Shown here piece by piece: positions 35,019 to 46,977 of a DNA stretch of 64,000 bases. A program made the position numbers and the translations under genes. Origin of the DNA: Lyophyllum atratum. Taxonomy: Eukaryota; Basidiomycota; Agaricomycetes; Agaricales; Lyophyllaceae. Each line of letters begins with the position of its first letter. Within the stretch, counting starts at the first letter, position 1. Under the pieces are notes generated by a model. It searched no databases. It saw only the letters and a list, made by a program, of their open reading frames with translations, and was not told where the DNA came from. The DNA is taken from NCBI GenBank assembly GCA_014905825.1, contig JACGCN010000012.1:1426001-1490000 (forward strand). The letters run 5' to 3'.

Positions 35019-37030
35019 GTTATAACAGGATCTGCACTTGCCTAGTTTGACAGATTAAGAGCGCGGTTTGACCTTGACGAAAGCCCAAAGGGAAGGGGGA
35101 TTTGATGTCACTTGGGTCGGACCCACCGTCGCCAACAAACAATCCAACACACAACCCGCAGGGACGCTCCCAAATCTGGTACCATTGGACGAGAATACTG
35201 GGTAATTTACACATGGTAGTTCAACAATAAGCCATGGCCAGAACTGGGAGGGAGCCTAGAACTTGGGAATAAGCGGAAGACGGAACGTCTTGACCCCTCT
35301 GTAACATTTGCACCCGGCGAAAGTCTTGGTATCTCCTCCGCTCTCTTCATCGTATCTCTCATTCGAAGAACCACATACATATCATGCTTCGCACTACGTC
35401 AACCTGCAAAGAGGTTAGCACGAAGTGAGGCTATATGGATGAATATTTTCGGACAATCAGCGGTGCGAATAGAAGAAAACACCTAACCTCTATGCATCGC
35501 ATAGGCCGAATTCTGAGTAGAGCCGGAGACCTATAACAGCCCAAACGCCGGCAGATAGCGAGATACAATATTCGTCATTCTATTGTCGTTCCATCTCGTC
35601 AAGAGGAAGCCGTGCTGGAAGGCGCAATGAGAAGGAGTAGCCAAGATTTGCGGGCATGATACGTTAGGCTCGATTCGTCGTGGGTCTGGTGGGCGTACGT
35701 GTGATGCAGGAGGTGGTGCAAGGTCCTCTATGGGTCCAGGCGCAATCATATTCAGGCAACAGCGGGATAATAAAACAAGCACAGGACAGCCACGAGAGAC
35801 GCTGAAATGTCCGACCTTATGTTAGTAGGTATATCAAAGGTCTGTATTCGGTATGCAGCCCACCTTGTTGTCGTTCTCCGCTGATGTCCCTTCTTCCACT
35901 GCCTTTAATTGGCCTCTGTGTCGACTCATGCTTCCGTGAAGACAGCTCCGAAAGAAATTTTGAATACGGTGAATCGCAACATAATGTCTTTAGTTGAGGG
36001 ACGAGGTTGGACGTCGGACGAGGGACGGGGGAAGACAAAAGACATGAAGCCGATATGTCCGAGGGTTCCGATCCGAAATCAAGCCGTTGTTTTATACAGA
36101 CAAAGAAAGGCATCGCCACCAGCCCAGTTGACCATGACGGCTCACATTTTGCATCCACCTGAGCGATACCATGAATGCATGTTGTAAGCGCAGTGACACC
36201 CATCTTCTCACATCACGCATAACCGTCTATTCCAATGAAATTGTAAAGCCATACAGCCGCACTAGAAGCCTTTCAAACAGGGTCTTTCGAACGACGGCTA
36301 AAGGCTCTCATCAGGATTGCGCAAGGTGGAAGTTCTTCATCGAACGTCCTTAGCCTAAGGTACATTGAGTGGTGCTTCGTTCTACTTCCAGCGCCATAAC
36401 CACATGCGTGATGCGGAAACTCAAGGCTAACAGTAGGGCCTTTTCCACTCGTCAGACGCCGAACCGTAGGGCTGTCCAGGAGAGACTACTGGGATCTTCT
36501 GCAAGGATTTGAAGCAGCTTGGCGATCCATCCGATTGATGACGCATTCCTCGCGGTGCGTACCTCTGAATGCTTCGAATTTCCTTTGTCGTTGGACTGAG
36601 CGTCTGCGGCGTTCAATGGGATCTTAGCTTCTTCAGTGACAATCTATGGCGCCGTCATGATCATTGGAGTGCCGGACGCTCCTTCCGAGTCCCTTTCAAT
36701 GGTAATGTACTCTTCAAATTCATTCATTCTCCTATCCAATACTGCTCTTCTCAAGAGGCGACCTAGGATCTGTATCATTACGCGGAGACCCAGTGTACTT
36801 GTACACACATGCAAGTGGGTACTTCAGCTTTGCGGTATTGGACGCTTCGTTTGGATGGGCCTTTTGAACTTGAGGTTACTATGGCGGCTGGAGCACGCCT
36901 CAACTGCTCATAGGTACATAAGTGTTGACTGCGCGATTTACCAGGAGTATAAGGTGATGAGCCAGAAACAAGTGAAAGGGTATCATTCATGAGATCGCAA
37001 GAGTCGTCAAAAATCACAAAACTACTACTA
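35019..37030. other. Large gene-free interval
   Basis: About 2 kb. The longest frames (35,817-36,203 minus, 128 aa; 36,636-36,992 plus, 118 aa) have no recognisable features. It contains the upstream region of the F-box gene and the 3' flank of the helicase. Confidence 0.4.
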
Positions 37031-40000
37031 CTACGTCTGTGCAAATCCATCGGGCTTGGCCTTCGCTCCCGTTCGCCCACCGAGAGCTTCGAAACGATTT
37101 ACATATCTTGAGGGAACGGATTGTTTGCCCTGAATCTCGGACACGCCATTAGCATTTTGACGGCCTGAGTCAGGTGGAATGGAGCTAAAAAATTGTCCCG
37201 TCGATGTAACCGGAGCCTTCAACTTCGAGTGATAGCTCTGCCCACGCAGCTGTTTCGGGTTCGACACAGAATGCGCCTTCGGACGACCCTGACGACCATT
37301 TATCGGATCTTTCAGCTTTTCCACCTTTGTGCCAGACGCAGAACTCGATTGCACGGAAGCTTGTGCAATCCGTTTCTGTGATATGTCGAGCCTTATAACC
37401 ACTGGTGGCCCTCGATCAGATGGACTCTCGAATTTCCTGTCTCGGTCGCCGACGCGGGGAAAGGGATGCGTTCGATTAGCCCCTACAGTACGTTGTAATG
37501 GCTTGCCAGCCTTGGTCGCCAGGAATCTCGGGTGGTCCGAAGTGATAAACGGCTTTGGAACCAAAATTGGAGGAGCGACCTTTGCTCTAGGGAGCGAGAC
37601 ATCCCTCCGGTCGCCATTTAGAAGAAGCGGGTATTGAGAAAAACTTTGGGTGGGTGAGGATTTCTCACTTTGAGGTACATCGACCATTGGCAGACTGGGA
37701 AATTCCTTGTTATAGTTGGATGGCGTATAACCAGGGAACCTGGCAGAAGCCTTCTTCGCCGGGAGCGAGGTAGCATGTGGCGTCACGGTTTCGAAAGGAG
37801 CGCATTGCGCGGTCCACAACAGCTGGTTGGGGGATTTCGGCGTTTGAATCGACGCTGAAGATGAACCTGAGGAGCTTTGGCTGACAGCTGTAGGCCACGG
37901 AGACGTCGCTTTCACTTGGTAAATCGACTCGCCTCTCAGCTTCGGGACCAGGGGGCGGAAGAGGGTCTTGGTGTCAAAAACGCGCTGCGGGACACGAGGC
38001 ATCGTAGTGGAATACGTGGACGCAGGAGTATGACGAAATAAAGATCCACGTTTCTCGCGATTGGGACCGAGTACACCAGGAAGATCAGCCCTCCCTTCAG
38101 AGACCGACTTCCAGTCGATCCAGGTACTCTCCCCTGTGACGTCGACCCAATGGCGCTCTAAGCACCCAAGAAGCGTATGCCTTCCGCCACCCTGGAGGAA
38201 CAATCGACTGCTGACGATGACAAGTCCTTTCCGACACCGAGTGAGGAGGACGTTCATGCGATTCTTCGATGTCAAGAATCCTGGATGATCTCCTGACCTT
38301 ACGACGGAGACCAGGACAAAGTCCGCTTCATTCCCTTTGAGATATACCCCGTTGAACAGCGGAACAGAGCTAGATTTAAGTCCAGAACCCACCTTGGAAG
38401 CTATCGACATTGAACACCCGTTCCCAAGGAAGACCTTCTGGATCGAGCTTCAGCTGTCGCTCGATAGCGGCTCGTTGCGCATCATATGGCGTAATGATGC
38501 AAAAGTCCTTGTACTTGTAATACGTCTTGACGAGGTTCACCATAGTCTGGATCTCACCCGCATTCTGTCAAAGAAGTTAAAGTGAGTCCTCGATACGTCG
38601 GAGCGAGCTCATTATATACCGTCCAGCTGAATCCGCCTTTAGTTTCTCCTCCATTAGATGCATCGACGAACGAGACACAAGAAGTATCCCTCATGCTATG
38701 TTCTGACTTAAGTTTCCCGTGGTAGACATTTTGAGATATAAAATGCCCGAGCGGGACTGGCATGCGATCTAGACCTATTGTCAACAGAGCCGGGTCTCCC
38801 TGGGTGTTTGGCTTCACGTACATTGCGTATCAAGAAACCCGGCAGACCCTTTGAGGTGCTCCACGTCAAAAATAGTCTTGAGCTCTGGGACCTGGTCCTT
38901 TCCGTACGGAGGGACTGCAGGGTGAAGATGTTCAATTCCCATCGAACGCCAGCAGATGACGATAGACCCACGCTGTTCAGGGTCCCCGAAAAAACAGACC
39001 TTCTCAAGCGTTTTATGGAACTTATGAAAGACGTGCTGCAGCACAACGTCAGACACCTCTGTTCTTGTAACCCAAAAAGATTCGCACCAAAAAATCCTCA
39101 ATCTTGATTTGCGACGCTTCGTCGACCACGAGTCGTTCAACAGGCACCACTCTGAATACGCCGACCCTGTCTACTTTAGGGTTTGCGAGCATGCTTAGCG
39201 TGGATAGAATTATAACAGAGCCGCCTAGAAGCATCTCCGTATCCCCGACGCTTTTGATGCCCGAGAGATCGTCTGAGAGCAATACTTTCTGTTGGATCAT
39301 TTCATAAATGTGCTCATGCCTATAGTTCGGTCAGTAACCGTCACAGGGGTCGATCAATTGCGGGGCGCACGTACCATTCGAAATGAAATTCCTGCGCTAC
39401 CAAGATCTTGAAATCTACCTGTTTTTTGTAAAGGGTTTCGGCAATGTTTTTGACGGCTACGTTGGAGTGAGCAACGATCCATGTGGGTAGGCGTTGACGA
39501 TCCCAGATAGCGGCCGCAGCCGCGATAGTCGTCGTCTTCCCCGTGCCAGGTGGGCCTAGAATCGTCACGTAGTTAGTTATCATGTCGGCGGATATCTGGG
39601 GGCTGCTAACCATGGGTTATAACCAGCGCGGGTCCGGAAACCATCCGTGATGCGACTCGCTCCTGAGAAGGGTTCAAGCCAGGTATGTCGATCAGTTCTA
39701 CATCTTCAGCTGGGAGGCGATCCTTTCGGCTTGGGAACCACAGCTTCCGGATGAATGGCCTGTGAAGAGATGCCTTTCCTTGGAGAAGTAGTAGAAGCAG
39801 TTCTTCGCGGGCCTTTTCGGAGTTCGTCAGCTCTGGGCGGCCGACCACGCGAACTTTTTGGAGAGTTCCGGATAGGGCTTGACCGGTGAAGCGGATGTTT
39901 GTCGTTCTCCCTTTCGCTCCACGAGCTTCGCCGGTGAATTCATGCCCTGATTCGTTCGTCATGATCACGGTCTTGAACGCGTTGAGTAAGGTACCAGGGC

Positions 40001-40907
40001 TGGATGGTAGGCGGGACTTACCTGTCGGCTACTCCTAACCCTTGTCTTGTATCTCGCATTCTGCAGTTCGAGCATCCCGTCGTGGGTGACCTTGAACCGG
40101 TTGAACTCGCTGGGGGTTTCTTTGGGCATCGCGTCTTCTAAGACGTGGGTCTGTCTGACCATTTCACCAAGGAAGGCGGTTTCCTTTCGAAGATGGACAT
40201 ATCAGCGGTGTGGAGGCAGTGTATGTGATACGAAACACCTACCTCTGACCTCAAAAGGCCTGTATCGATTCTCACCACGTTAGACAAGGTTGTAGCACTG
40301 CATTCGGCGACACTGCGACTCAAATTTCCAGGTTATCGGGAAGAAAAGAAAATGGACGAAAAGCTCACCAAGCAGAAAGCCAAGCGCGGAGACATACATC
40401 TCTGTGGCTCAGAACGTCGTTGTCGTCGTTCCATAGGCTCTCTACTACAGCCTTATCGACACCAGTGTGTATCTTGTCGGAGATGACCTGAGACGGCCGT
40501 AATGGTCTTCTGGTATCAGCCACGAAGGCCGTCGACAGATCGTATCCGGAGACAGACAGTTTGAGGTCGTCGGAGATGCGAACGGCGAGGCGCGCCATGT
40601 CAAACCCGGCCAATGTGCAATTTTCGCCACGAAGGAGTTGTTTGAATGGTTCGTCGCGAGGGAGGATGTCGCGCCGCTGTTCGGCGTCGACAGAAATGAC
40701 GAGGATGTCATGGACCGTCGCGAGGGCCAGAGTCGCTACCCGCCCTGTGGGAGAGCGTTTCAGGGCGAGTCCGAGGCACAGCGTCTCATCGGGGAGCCTA
40801 CGGATGCCCGCAGCAGCTGCGCCCGCTAGCCGACGAGAAAAGGTGCGAACGGGAATGCTTTCCGGACGATTGGGTATGAGTTTTTGGGATATACTTGCTG
40901 AGGACAT
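37031..40907 (-). CDS. SF1B (Upf1-like) helicase with N-terminal exonuclease-like region
   Basis: A multi-exon gene of about 1,050-1,100 residues. All SF1B motifs are present: Q motif LNPSQERVASRMV, Walker A GPPGTGKTTTI (spliced near 39,550), Ia-like WIVAHSNVAVKNIAETL, Walker B LVVDEASQIKIEDF and motif III VCFFGDPEQ..PPYG. They continue with motif IV LDTQYRMPVPLGHFIS, ITPYDAQRAAIERQL, and V/VI SFQGNEADFVLVSVVRS and KNRMNVLLTRCRKGLVIV. Upstream of these, ALATVHDILVISVD and LAGFDMARLAVRISDDL resemble the fold of RNase D-type 3'-5' exonucleases, but a full catalytic Asp/Glu set is not obvious. After the helicase core lies about 350 residues of Ser/Pro/Lys-rich disorder (37,031-38,100). It probably unwinds RNA or RNA-DNA hybrids. 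The start is taken at 40,907 (MSSASISQKLIPNRPESIP). Confidence 0.85.
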
Positions 40908-41595
40908 GTTACTGAGGGTGATGGGAGTGGGGAGGGAGAAAATAAGAAGATGTCGAGGGCGTAGACCTACTAACCAGCCTCAGCCTCATGGCAGAGAAGT
41001 TCCGATAAGCGCCCACAAGTGGAGAATGGGCTGCGGTGTTCTTCACTGTGAAGACATAGAGAGGTTAGATGTTCATTTCGTCGGACGTTGCCTGCTTCTG
41101 TGATCTTTCAAGCCCATATCGGGCAGTGGGCGCTTGCTGCAAGCATTATAAAAGTCATCGACAGAGTTCTAGAGCGAAGTCTTCTAGACCCAGTTTGAAG
41201 TCATGGCTGTGGATCCTGTGAACATGGCATCAGACGACAAACTTGAACGAAGACAAGCATCCGAAACGTTGGGAATCTTATCTTATCTGCAGTGATGTTG
41301 ATGGTAGATCTTCACATCACTTTACGCACGACCTCCTAACAACCTCCGGATGAACTGGCCATTATTTCTCCGGGAATACATTATCAGAGTCCGCAAACAC
41401 TCATCCATAGGTCTTCAATGTTCTCTTTGAATTCTCTATAGGTTTTTTTTCTAATCTGCGCGAAAAGGTGATGGCTTACGTAGCGGGTCATGTGAGCATG
41501 ACGCGATTATTTCAATTCTTCGCGACCCACTTCTCTTTCCAGTCAATCTCACAGCTGCAGATAAGTCAGCCAGCCATTTAGCCGGTGCCTCGTCC
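40908..41595. promoter_or_regulatory. Divergent promoter of helicase and MsrA genes
   Basis: About 690 bases between the head-to-head starts at 40,907 (-) and 41,596 (+). No gene was seen and no specific binding site was recognised. Confidence 0.35.
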
Positions 41596-42375
41596 ATGCT
41601 CGGCCGGCTCAAATCTCTCTTCCCTTCTACCACAAAATTCGAACCCTCCAATTACCGTGCCTCCATGTCCACAGGTAAGCCCCGCAGCTAAGCTACTCCC
41701 TTCACATGAGTCTTCATCAGCCTCATTGCTGGTGTCTTCAGCAGCGCCTAACACCGAAGCTGCGACCTTCGCCTCTGGATGCTTCTGGGGAACAGAGCAC
41801 ATCTTCCTGAAGCATTACCCTCCCGCCCAGAACAAAGGCATCCTCAAGACGGCCGTCGGGTACACAGGTGGAAACCCGCTCGTGAAGAACCCAGATTACA
41901 AGTCTGTCTGCACCGGAGCGACCGATCATGCAGAAGCCGTCAAGATTGAGTTCGATCCTAGCGTCGTCACTTATGACGAGCTAGTAGGTGCGTCCTCTAA
42001 CCCCTCGCGTTTTGGGCCCATCTGACGTAGCCTTCCTGCAGAGCACTTCTACCGCACGCACGACCCCACCACCGTGAACAGACAAGGCGGCGATACCGGC
42101 ACTCGTGAGTCGCACCCGTCCTGCCAGGAACACCCCTAACGGACCTTTTTACTAGAATACCGATCCTCGATCTTCACGCACTCTACGGAGCAGGAGGCCA
42201 TTGCGAAGCGCGTGACGGAGGAGGTCCAGGCCAAGCACTTCACACCGAAGGGCGCGAAGATCGTCACGGAGATCTTGCCTGCCGGGCAGTGGTGGGATGC
42301 GGAGGACTATCACCAGCTCTACCTTTTCAAGAACCCGAGCGGATACCAGTGCCCCACTCATCGCTTGCACTGGTA
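41596..42375 (+). CDS. msrA: Peptide methionine sulfoxide reductase MsrA
   Basis: Four exons. The core reads ATFASGCFWGTEHIFLKHYP, with the catalytic Cys in the GCFWG signature. It continues GILKTAVGYTGGN, YKSVCTGATDHAEAVKIEF, YDELVEHFYRTHDPTTVNRQ, GGDTGTQYRSSIF and AEDYHQLYL, and ends YQCPTHRLHW. The enzyme reduces methionine-S-sulfoxide in proteins with thioredoxin as reductant. The first exon (from 41,596) adds a basic, Ser-rich lead (MLGRLKSLFPSTTKFE) ahead of the usual start MSTAAPN, plausibly a mitochondrial targeting sequence or alternative start for dual localisation. Splice donor GTAAGC follows MST. It ends at TAG 42,375. No lesions. Confidence 0.93.
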
Positions 42376-42853
42376 GGTCCTTGCCGGCTATACTTACCTT
42401 AGTGCCGGACAGGCGGCGGAGAGTGTGGTTGACGGGTGTCTCGATAGGATTGGGGCAGTGATATCAGTGTGGCGCCCGTGCTGAAGTTAAATAAAGTGTA
42501 AGAGTACGGTCCATGATGAGGTTGGCCCCAACGCGAGTGCCAGTTTCTCGATCCGGATATGTGGCTGTACATAAGCTGCATCTTGTTCCAACCCGACCAA
42601 CATGGAAAGGCCTACATACTAATAGCTTCGGGTCTTTCTAGCACTGGATGCGCATCCTGCATATCAATTCAATCTACTGGTCCAATTCTACACTTATTAC
42701 CCTCAATAGTCCATTGTCGGGCAGACGAAGGACATCCGACTCAAGTCGCATCGACATGACCTATTGACACATATTTACATTGTCTTGAACTACCAGACAT
42801 CGACTGAGCAGAGGAGACATCTCCTATCCTGCTCCTACTCCTACCACTCCAGC
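42376..42853. other. Spacer before MYND copy 3
   Basis: About 480 bases, no gene. The last 30 bases carry the CTCCTACTCCTACCACTCC leader run also seen before the other MYND copies. Confidence 0.35.
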
Positions 42854-43694
42854 ATGTCGGATAATCTATGCGCAAAGTGCTACAAGGCCGATGCACCCAA
42901 AATTTGCTCCCGTTGCCGGGCCATTGTATACTGCGTACGTGCCCCCAGAATCATCTTCAAGCAGTACCTCTTACCCCTCACCCAATTCCCTACCCAGAGC
43001 AGTCCGTAGAGTGCCAAACCGAGGACTGGAAGACCCACAAACCCGATTGCATCCCCCACTCCGTGTCCGGCATCACAATCCACTGCAACCGCGACCGTCC
43101 CAACCACGGCACCTTCCAACGCGTCGACATCCACGTCGACCACCCTATCCACCCCTTCGGCGAACTCGCCCCCGTGTCCAGGGCCATCAACCTTCCTCTC
43201 GTGGTTTATCGCCACGTGCGGCGGCCGTGGACGGAGAGGCCGACGCAGGATGGGGGGCTTGATAACCAGATTGCGACGTATCTTATGATTGATAGAACAA
43301 GCGGGTTTGCGTCGTTGGAGTAATTGGCTTCCACTGCGAGCGAGGGCATTCATTGTATGCTGAGACACCCCCTTTTAGGTACCAGAAGCAAGTAGGGACG
43401 GTAAGTACATAAAGAGTAAAGCGCGGCTGTGGACTGACTGACCGATGGACTTGGGGGACGGAATATCGCTCCTAGATCACTGTTATGCGCAAGGACGGAA
43501 AGGCGCTCACGCACGAGTCTATTGAGACGATATGGACGTTCCATCGAGGGTTGCTTGACCTGTTCGGGGAGGATCCTGCCCTCGCGAGGGAGGAGATCAA
43601 CCGAGCTGCATTCGATGATTACTGTCAGCGCTACAAGGATGATAAATTGCTGAACGGGGACGAATCGTTTCGTGATATGGAGCTTCCTCTGTAG
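42854..43694 (+). CDS. MYND zinc-finger protein, copy 3 (complete)
   Basis: The start at 42,854 gives a MYND finger in two exons: CAKCYKADAPKICSRC, then ..IVYC, spliced through a GTACGT intron ending AGAGCAG to SVECQTEDWKTHKPDC. All seven Cys and the His of the finger are present. The body reads GITIHCNRDRPNHGTFQRVD, HVDHPIHPFGELAPVS, PLVVYRHVRRPWTER and DNQIATYLMIDRTSGFA. After one or two further introns it ends with TVMRKDGKALTHESIETIW, FHRGLLDLFGEDP and ..DMELPL, TAG at 43,694. It is the only complete member of the three copies in this window and serves as reference for the other two. The family has no assigned function that I recognise. Confidence 0.78.
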
Positions 43695-44288
43695 TGTCGT
43701 TGGTCCTGGGTAGAGGCAAACTGCCTGGTATTGCGTTCACGACACTTGTAATGTACAATTTAGATCGGGGACCATGTAACGGTAGCAGTGTTCGCTGGAT
43801 TGGCCAAATTTCAGCGAGGTTGGAGGATGGCGACGGTTGTAGAAAATTTAGTTCTTCTAGATTCGGATTCTCATTATCATAGCGCCGAAAACGAGGACAA
43901 CATGCTGCAACCGGTGATTGTATGCGTACCACAACAAGTGCATGGGTAGAACAGCAAGCTTGTCGCGTAAATGGGCGACGATGAAACACGCGAAAAGCCC
44001 GCGAAAGAGCCGCATGTGGGTCTCATGGACGGTGTCAGTCCTTCACACTGGAGACATCAATCAAAATCACACTCTTCCACTATTATTTCACCAGTTTGGG
44101 TCCATGGAATGATGATTATCGTTTCCAACTCTTATAAAACACGACTTGTTTCTATGTGCTGTGACGGAGGGACGATCGGGTCTAGGGGTCCGGTATCTAC
44201 ACCACCTAAAGACAAGGTAAAACAGAACGCTCGCGGGGAGGGGGGTGGATGGACACGAACCAGAAGGCCATTAGGGTGATGTGGCGCG
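43695..44288. other. Convergent 3' spacer between MYND copy 3 and QCR6
   Basis: About 590 bases; 3' flanks of two convergent genes. No further gene was seen. Confidence 0.4.
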
Positions 44289-44951
44289 TCAGCGAAGCTT
44301 GCTGAAGAGTCTGGGTGCCGTGCAGTCCTAACGACGCAATCGTCAATACCAGCGTTGCAGGGGAGAAGATAGCGACATACGTCTACGCAATGCATCATAC
44401 TGATAAGGGGCGTTGGGTTAGTAAGGATATAGCACTGAGGGATATAGGCTACGCACTGGACTGGAAATGGACAGCAGCAGAGAGTGTGACGTCAATAGGG
44501 CTACAACTCTCAACAACATAGAAGACGTACACCTATGCAACAGAAATTCGGTGAGTGACACTGACAATGATGAAGGAAGGGATCACGACGCACAATTCCT
44601 CAACACAGTCCTCTCCCTTGAACCCGTGTCCGCTCGACACCTTCTCCTGACAATGCTCAAAGTGCTTCACGAACGGAGCGCACTTGGGGGTCTCCTTACA
44701 CTCTTCCCGGATAATGGGGTGGGGCTATCAATTCCAAAGCTCAGTCCCTCAAGTGTATCCCCAAACCAAGGCCGACAACTCACATCCTCCGGGTCCTTCT
44801 CCTCCCCCCCTTCCTCCTCCTTCGGCTCCTCTGCGTCTGCTTCCTCTTGCTGGGGCTCTGGCGACTCCTCTGCTTGCTCGGGTTTCTCCTCCGAGTCGGC
44901 GTATACGACGGGAAGGAAGGAGGAAAAGAAGGAAGAGATGCTAGAACTCAT
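44289..44951 (-). CDS. QCR6: Cytochrome bc1 complex subunit 6 (acidic hinge protein)
   Basis: Exon 1 (start 44,951) is MSSSISSFFSSFLPVVYADS followed by a Glu-rich acidic run (EEKPEQAEESPEPQQEEADA..). After an intron come REECKETPKCAPFVKHFEHC, QEKVSSGHGFKGEDCVEEL, a short exon with MMHCVD, and a last exon DCTAPRLFSKLR with TGA at 44,289. The twin C-x9-C-like cysteines (CAPFVKHFEHC and the later C..C pair) are the disulfide-bonded hinge domain of QCR6. In complex III of the mitochondrial inner membrane it assists electron transfer between cytochrome c1 and c. Length (about 115-120 residues) fits the family. The small exons near the 3' end were joined by family similarity. Confidence 0.85.
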
Positions 44952-45141
44952 TTTTGGGGGGGTGGGTCGCGTCGATGTAACGGGGAAGGGCGCAGGAAAC
45001 GGTCGTTCCCGGAAAAGTTGCCACCGTGGGAAGTTTGTCTAATTTGAGACAGGGTGCTTCCAAATGTGAGATTCGCTTGGCCTGCTCAACGACGACGACC
45101 ACCACCACCAAGCGACGAAGTTCTTTTCGTTTGACGGCCAT
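44952..45141. promoter_or_regulatory. Compact divergent promoter QCR6 / F-box gene
   Basis: Only about 190 bases separate the two start codons, on opposite strands. It includes a GACGACGACCACCACCACC run. The regulatory elements of both genes must be shared or lie in the coding flanks, unless further upstream exons exist. Confidence 0.35.
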
Positions 45142-46773
45142 ATGGTCTCTCTCGACTGTGTAGACGAGGATGTCTGCATCTACTTGTTCTCGTTCCTGCT
45201 GCCGCCGGAAATTATCACGATGAGAAAGGTTCGCCACCGTACTTGAACTTCGAGATGCCCCCCCAGGCTGATGGGATAGTACAGACTTGTAGAAGAATGT
45301 GTGCAGTTTCCAAACTACGAATAGTGTGGACGAACGCATGTGCTATATACATTCTAGAGAAGGGATACCCCTTCTCACCACAACCATTAGAGTCCATGTC
45401 CGTGTCCGAACTTGAACAGCGCACCTGCCACGCCTACCACCTAGCCCTACGGTGGATCTCCCCTCTCTCCCGACCGCGGCGCTCCCTCTTCGTGGACGCC
45501 ACGTCCAATACCTCCGTGTCGGACGTGCGCTTCATCCCGGGGCATTCGGCGGAGTGGATCTTGACGGTGTCGAAGGGCGTGTGGGACGTGTTTACGATAT
45601 GGGACGTGTCTTCTGAGGAGGGGAGGAAGGCGTGTGAATGGTCGCCGCGGGGCGCCATTTTTAATGGTATAGCTTTGAACACGGACCCGTGTTCTGAAGC
45701 CACCCTGGCGATTGCGCTGTCGCAGAATGACGGGTCCGTCGTATAAATGGGGACGTTGACTTCTTGTGTTCTGAGCATGCTTATGTGCAGTGAACATACT
45801 GTCCAGCTTATCTCGATGCAGGTAGACGCGGAGGGGGAAAGCTCGCTCAAGACGATATGTACGATCCCCTCCTCTCTCAAACCAGTCAAGCTGCATGGGG
45901 ACCTCCTCGCCATGAGCGATGATGTCTCCCGAACTGTGGTAAGGAATTGGAGGACCGGTACTTCGGCTGTTCTTAACCACCCAGCTGACGATGGAGGCGT
46001 ATGGCAGGTGCGTCGACTCCTCCTTCTTAGCTGCCCGGTCCGGGTCTGACACTGCCCAGCCCAATAGGATCGTCCAAGTCGTCTTCACTTACCAAAGCGT
46101 CCTCGTCGTCCGCGCCTGCTCCATCCACCTATTCCACGAGCCCGAGCTGCACGATGTGCCCCGCACATACGCGCCCATCGCCCGCCACTCCTTCGGGTGG
46201 ATCGACGGCGTCTCGGTGACACCCACCCGCACCGGCGCACCCCCCGCACTCTCGATCCTCCTCCGCGGCGAAAGCGACGATCCCTGGTCCTCCGGGCTCC
46301 ACTCCCTTAATTTCTACCTCCTCCAGCCCAACCCCAACAGCATCCCCACCCCCACCAGCGGAGAACGACCGCCCCCGTACCTCTTCCCCCCGATCCTGGT
46401 CTCCCAGGTCCCAGCGGTGCGCGGCTCGCTCCGGTGCCGCGACGTCGTGCTCGGGCCCTGCGGCACCGCCGTGTGGATCCAGCCGCAGGATCGGGCGGTG
46501 GTGGGGCTGGCGTGGGCGCCGTCGGAGTTTGAGCAGTACCCGCTGCCGGCGATACAAGCGGCGGGGGGGCATGAGAGTCTGGTGGTGGCGGCGTTCCCTG
46601 GGCCCCTTGCTGAGAGGGACGTGGTGGGGAGAGGGGCGGAGGAGGGGACGACGGGGAGTCGGGTGATTTGGAAGAATAGCTTGAATAATTGGATGGCGAT
46701 GGATTATGATGAGGAGATGGGGAGGGTGGTGGTGTGTTCGAGTTTTGGAAGGGTCTTGATGCTGGAGCTGTGA
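45142..46773 (+). CDS. F-box protein of the agaricomycete beta-propeller-like type
   Basis: The start at 45,142 gives MVSLDCVDEDVCIYLFSFLL, PPEIITMRK, which after a GTTCGC..ACAG intron joins TCRRMCAVSKLRIVWTNAC. This is a standard F-box. It is followed by AIYILEKGYPFSPQPLESMS and RTCHAYHLALRW. The remainder contains propeller-like strands: SVSDVRFIPGHSAEWILTVS, WDVFTIWDVSS, HTVQLISMQ, LKTICTIPSSLKPVKLHGD, LLAMSDDVSRTVVRNWRTG, VVFTYQSVLVVRACSIHLF and GRVVVCSSFGRVLMLEL at the end (TGA 46,773). Introns at about 45,724-45,789 and 46,009-46,060 are needed. Predicted SCF substrate receptor; the substrate is unknown. The sequence from 46,080 on is GC-rich and uninterrupted. Confidence 0.75.
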
Positions 46774-46977
46774 CCTTTTGGGCGAATATGTATTTTATCT
46801 CTTGTATGTTACTACGTCATGTACTATAGGTGTTATAAAAATTGAGCCAAATATGGAGTAGGACGCGTTGACGCGACATGGTCACATGCTTCGTCATGTG
46901 ACAAGTTCAGCTTCAGGCTGGTCCGACGTCGTGCCTCGGAGCCGTTGTATCTTCCCCGCAACCCTCGCAGTTCCGCC
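46774..46977. promoter_or_regulatory. Spacer with an ACGCGT box
   Basis: About 200 bases between two same-strand genes. One ACGCGT (46,863-46,868) lies 110 bases upstream of the next start. Confidence 0.25.
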
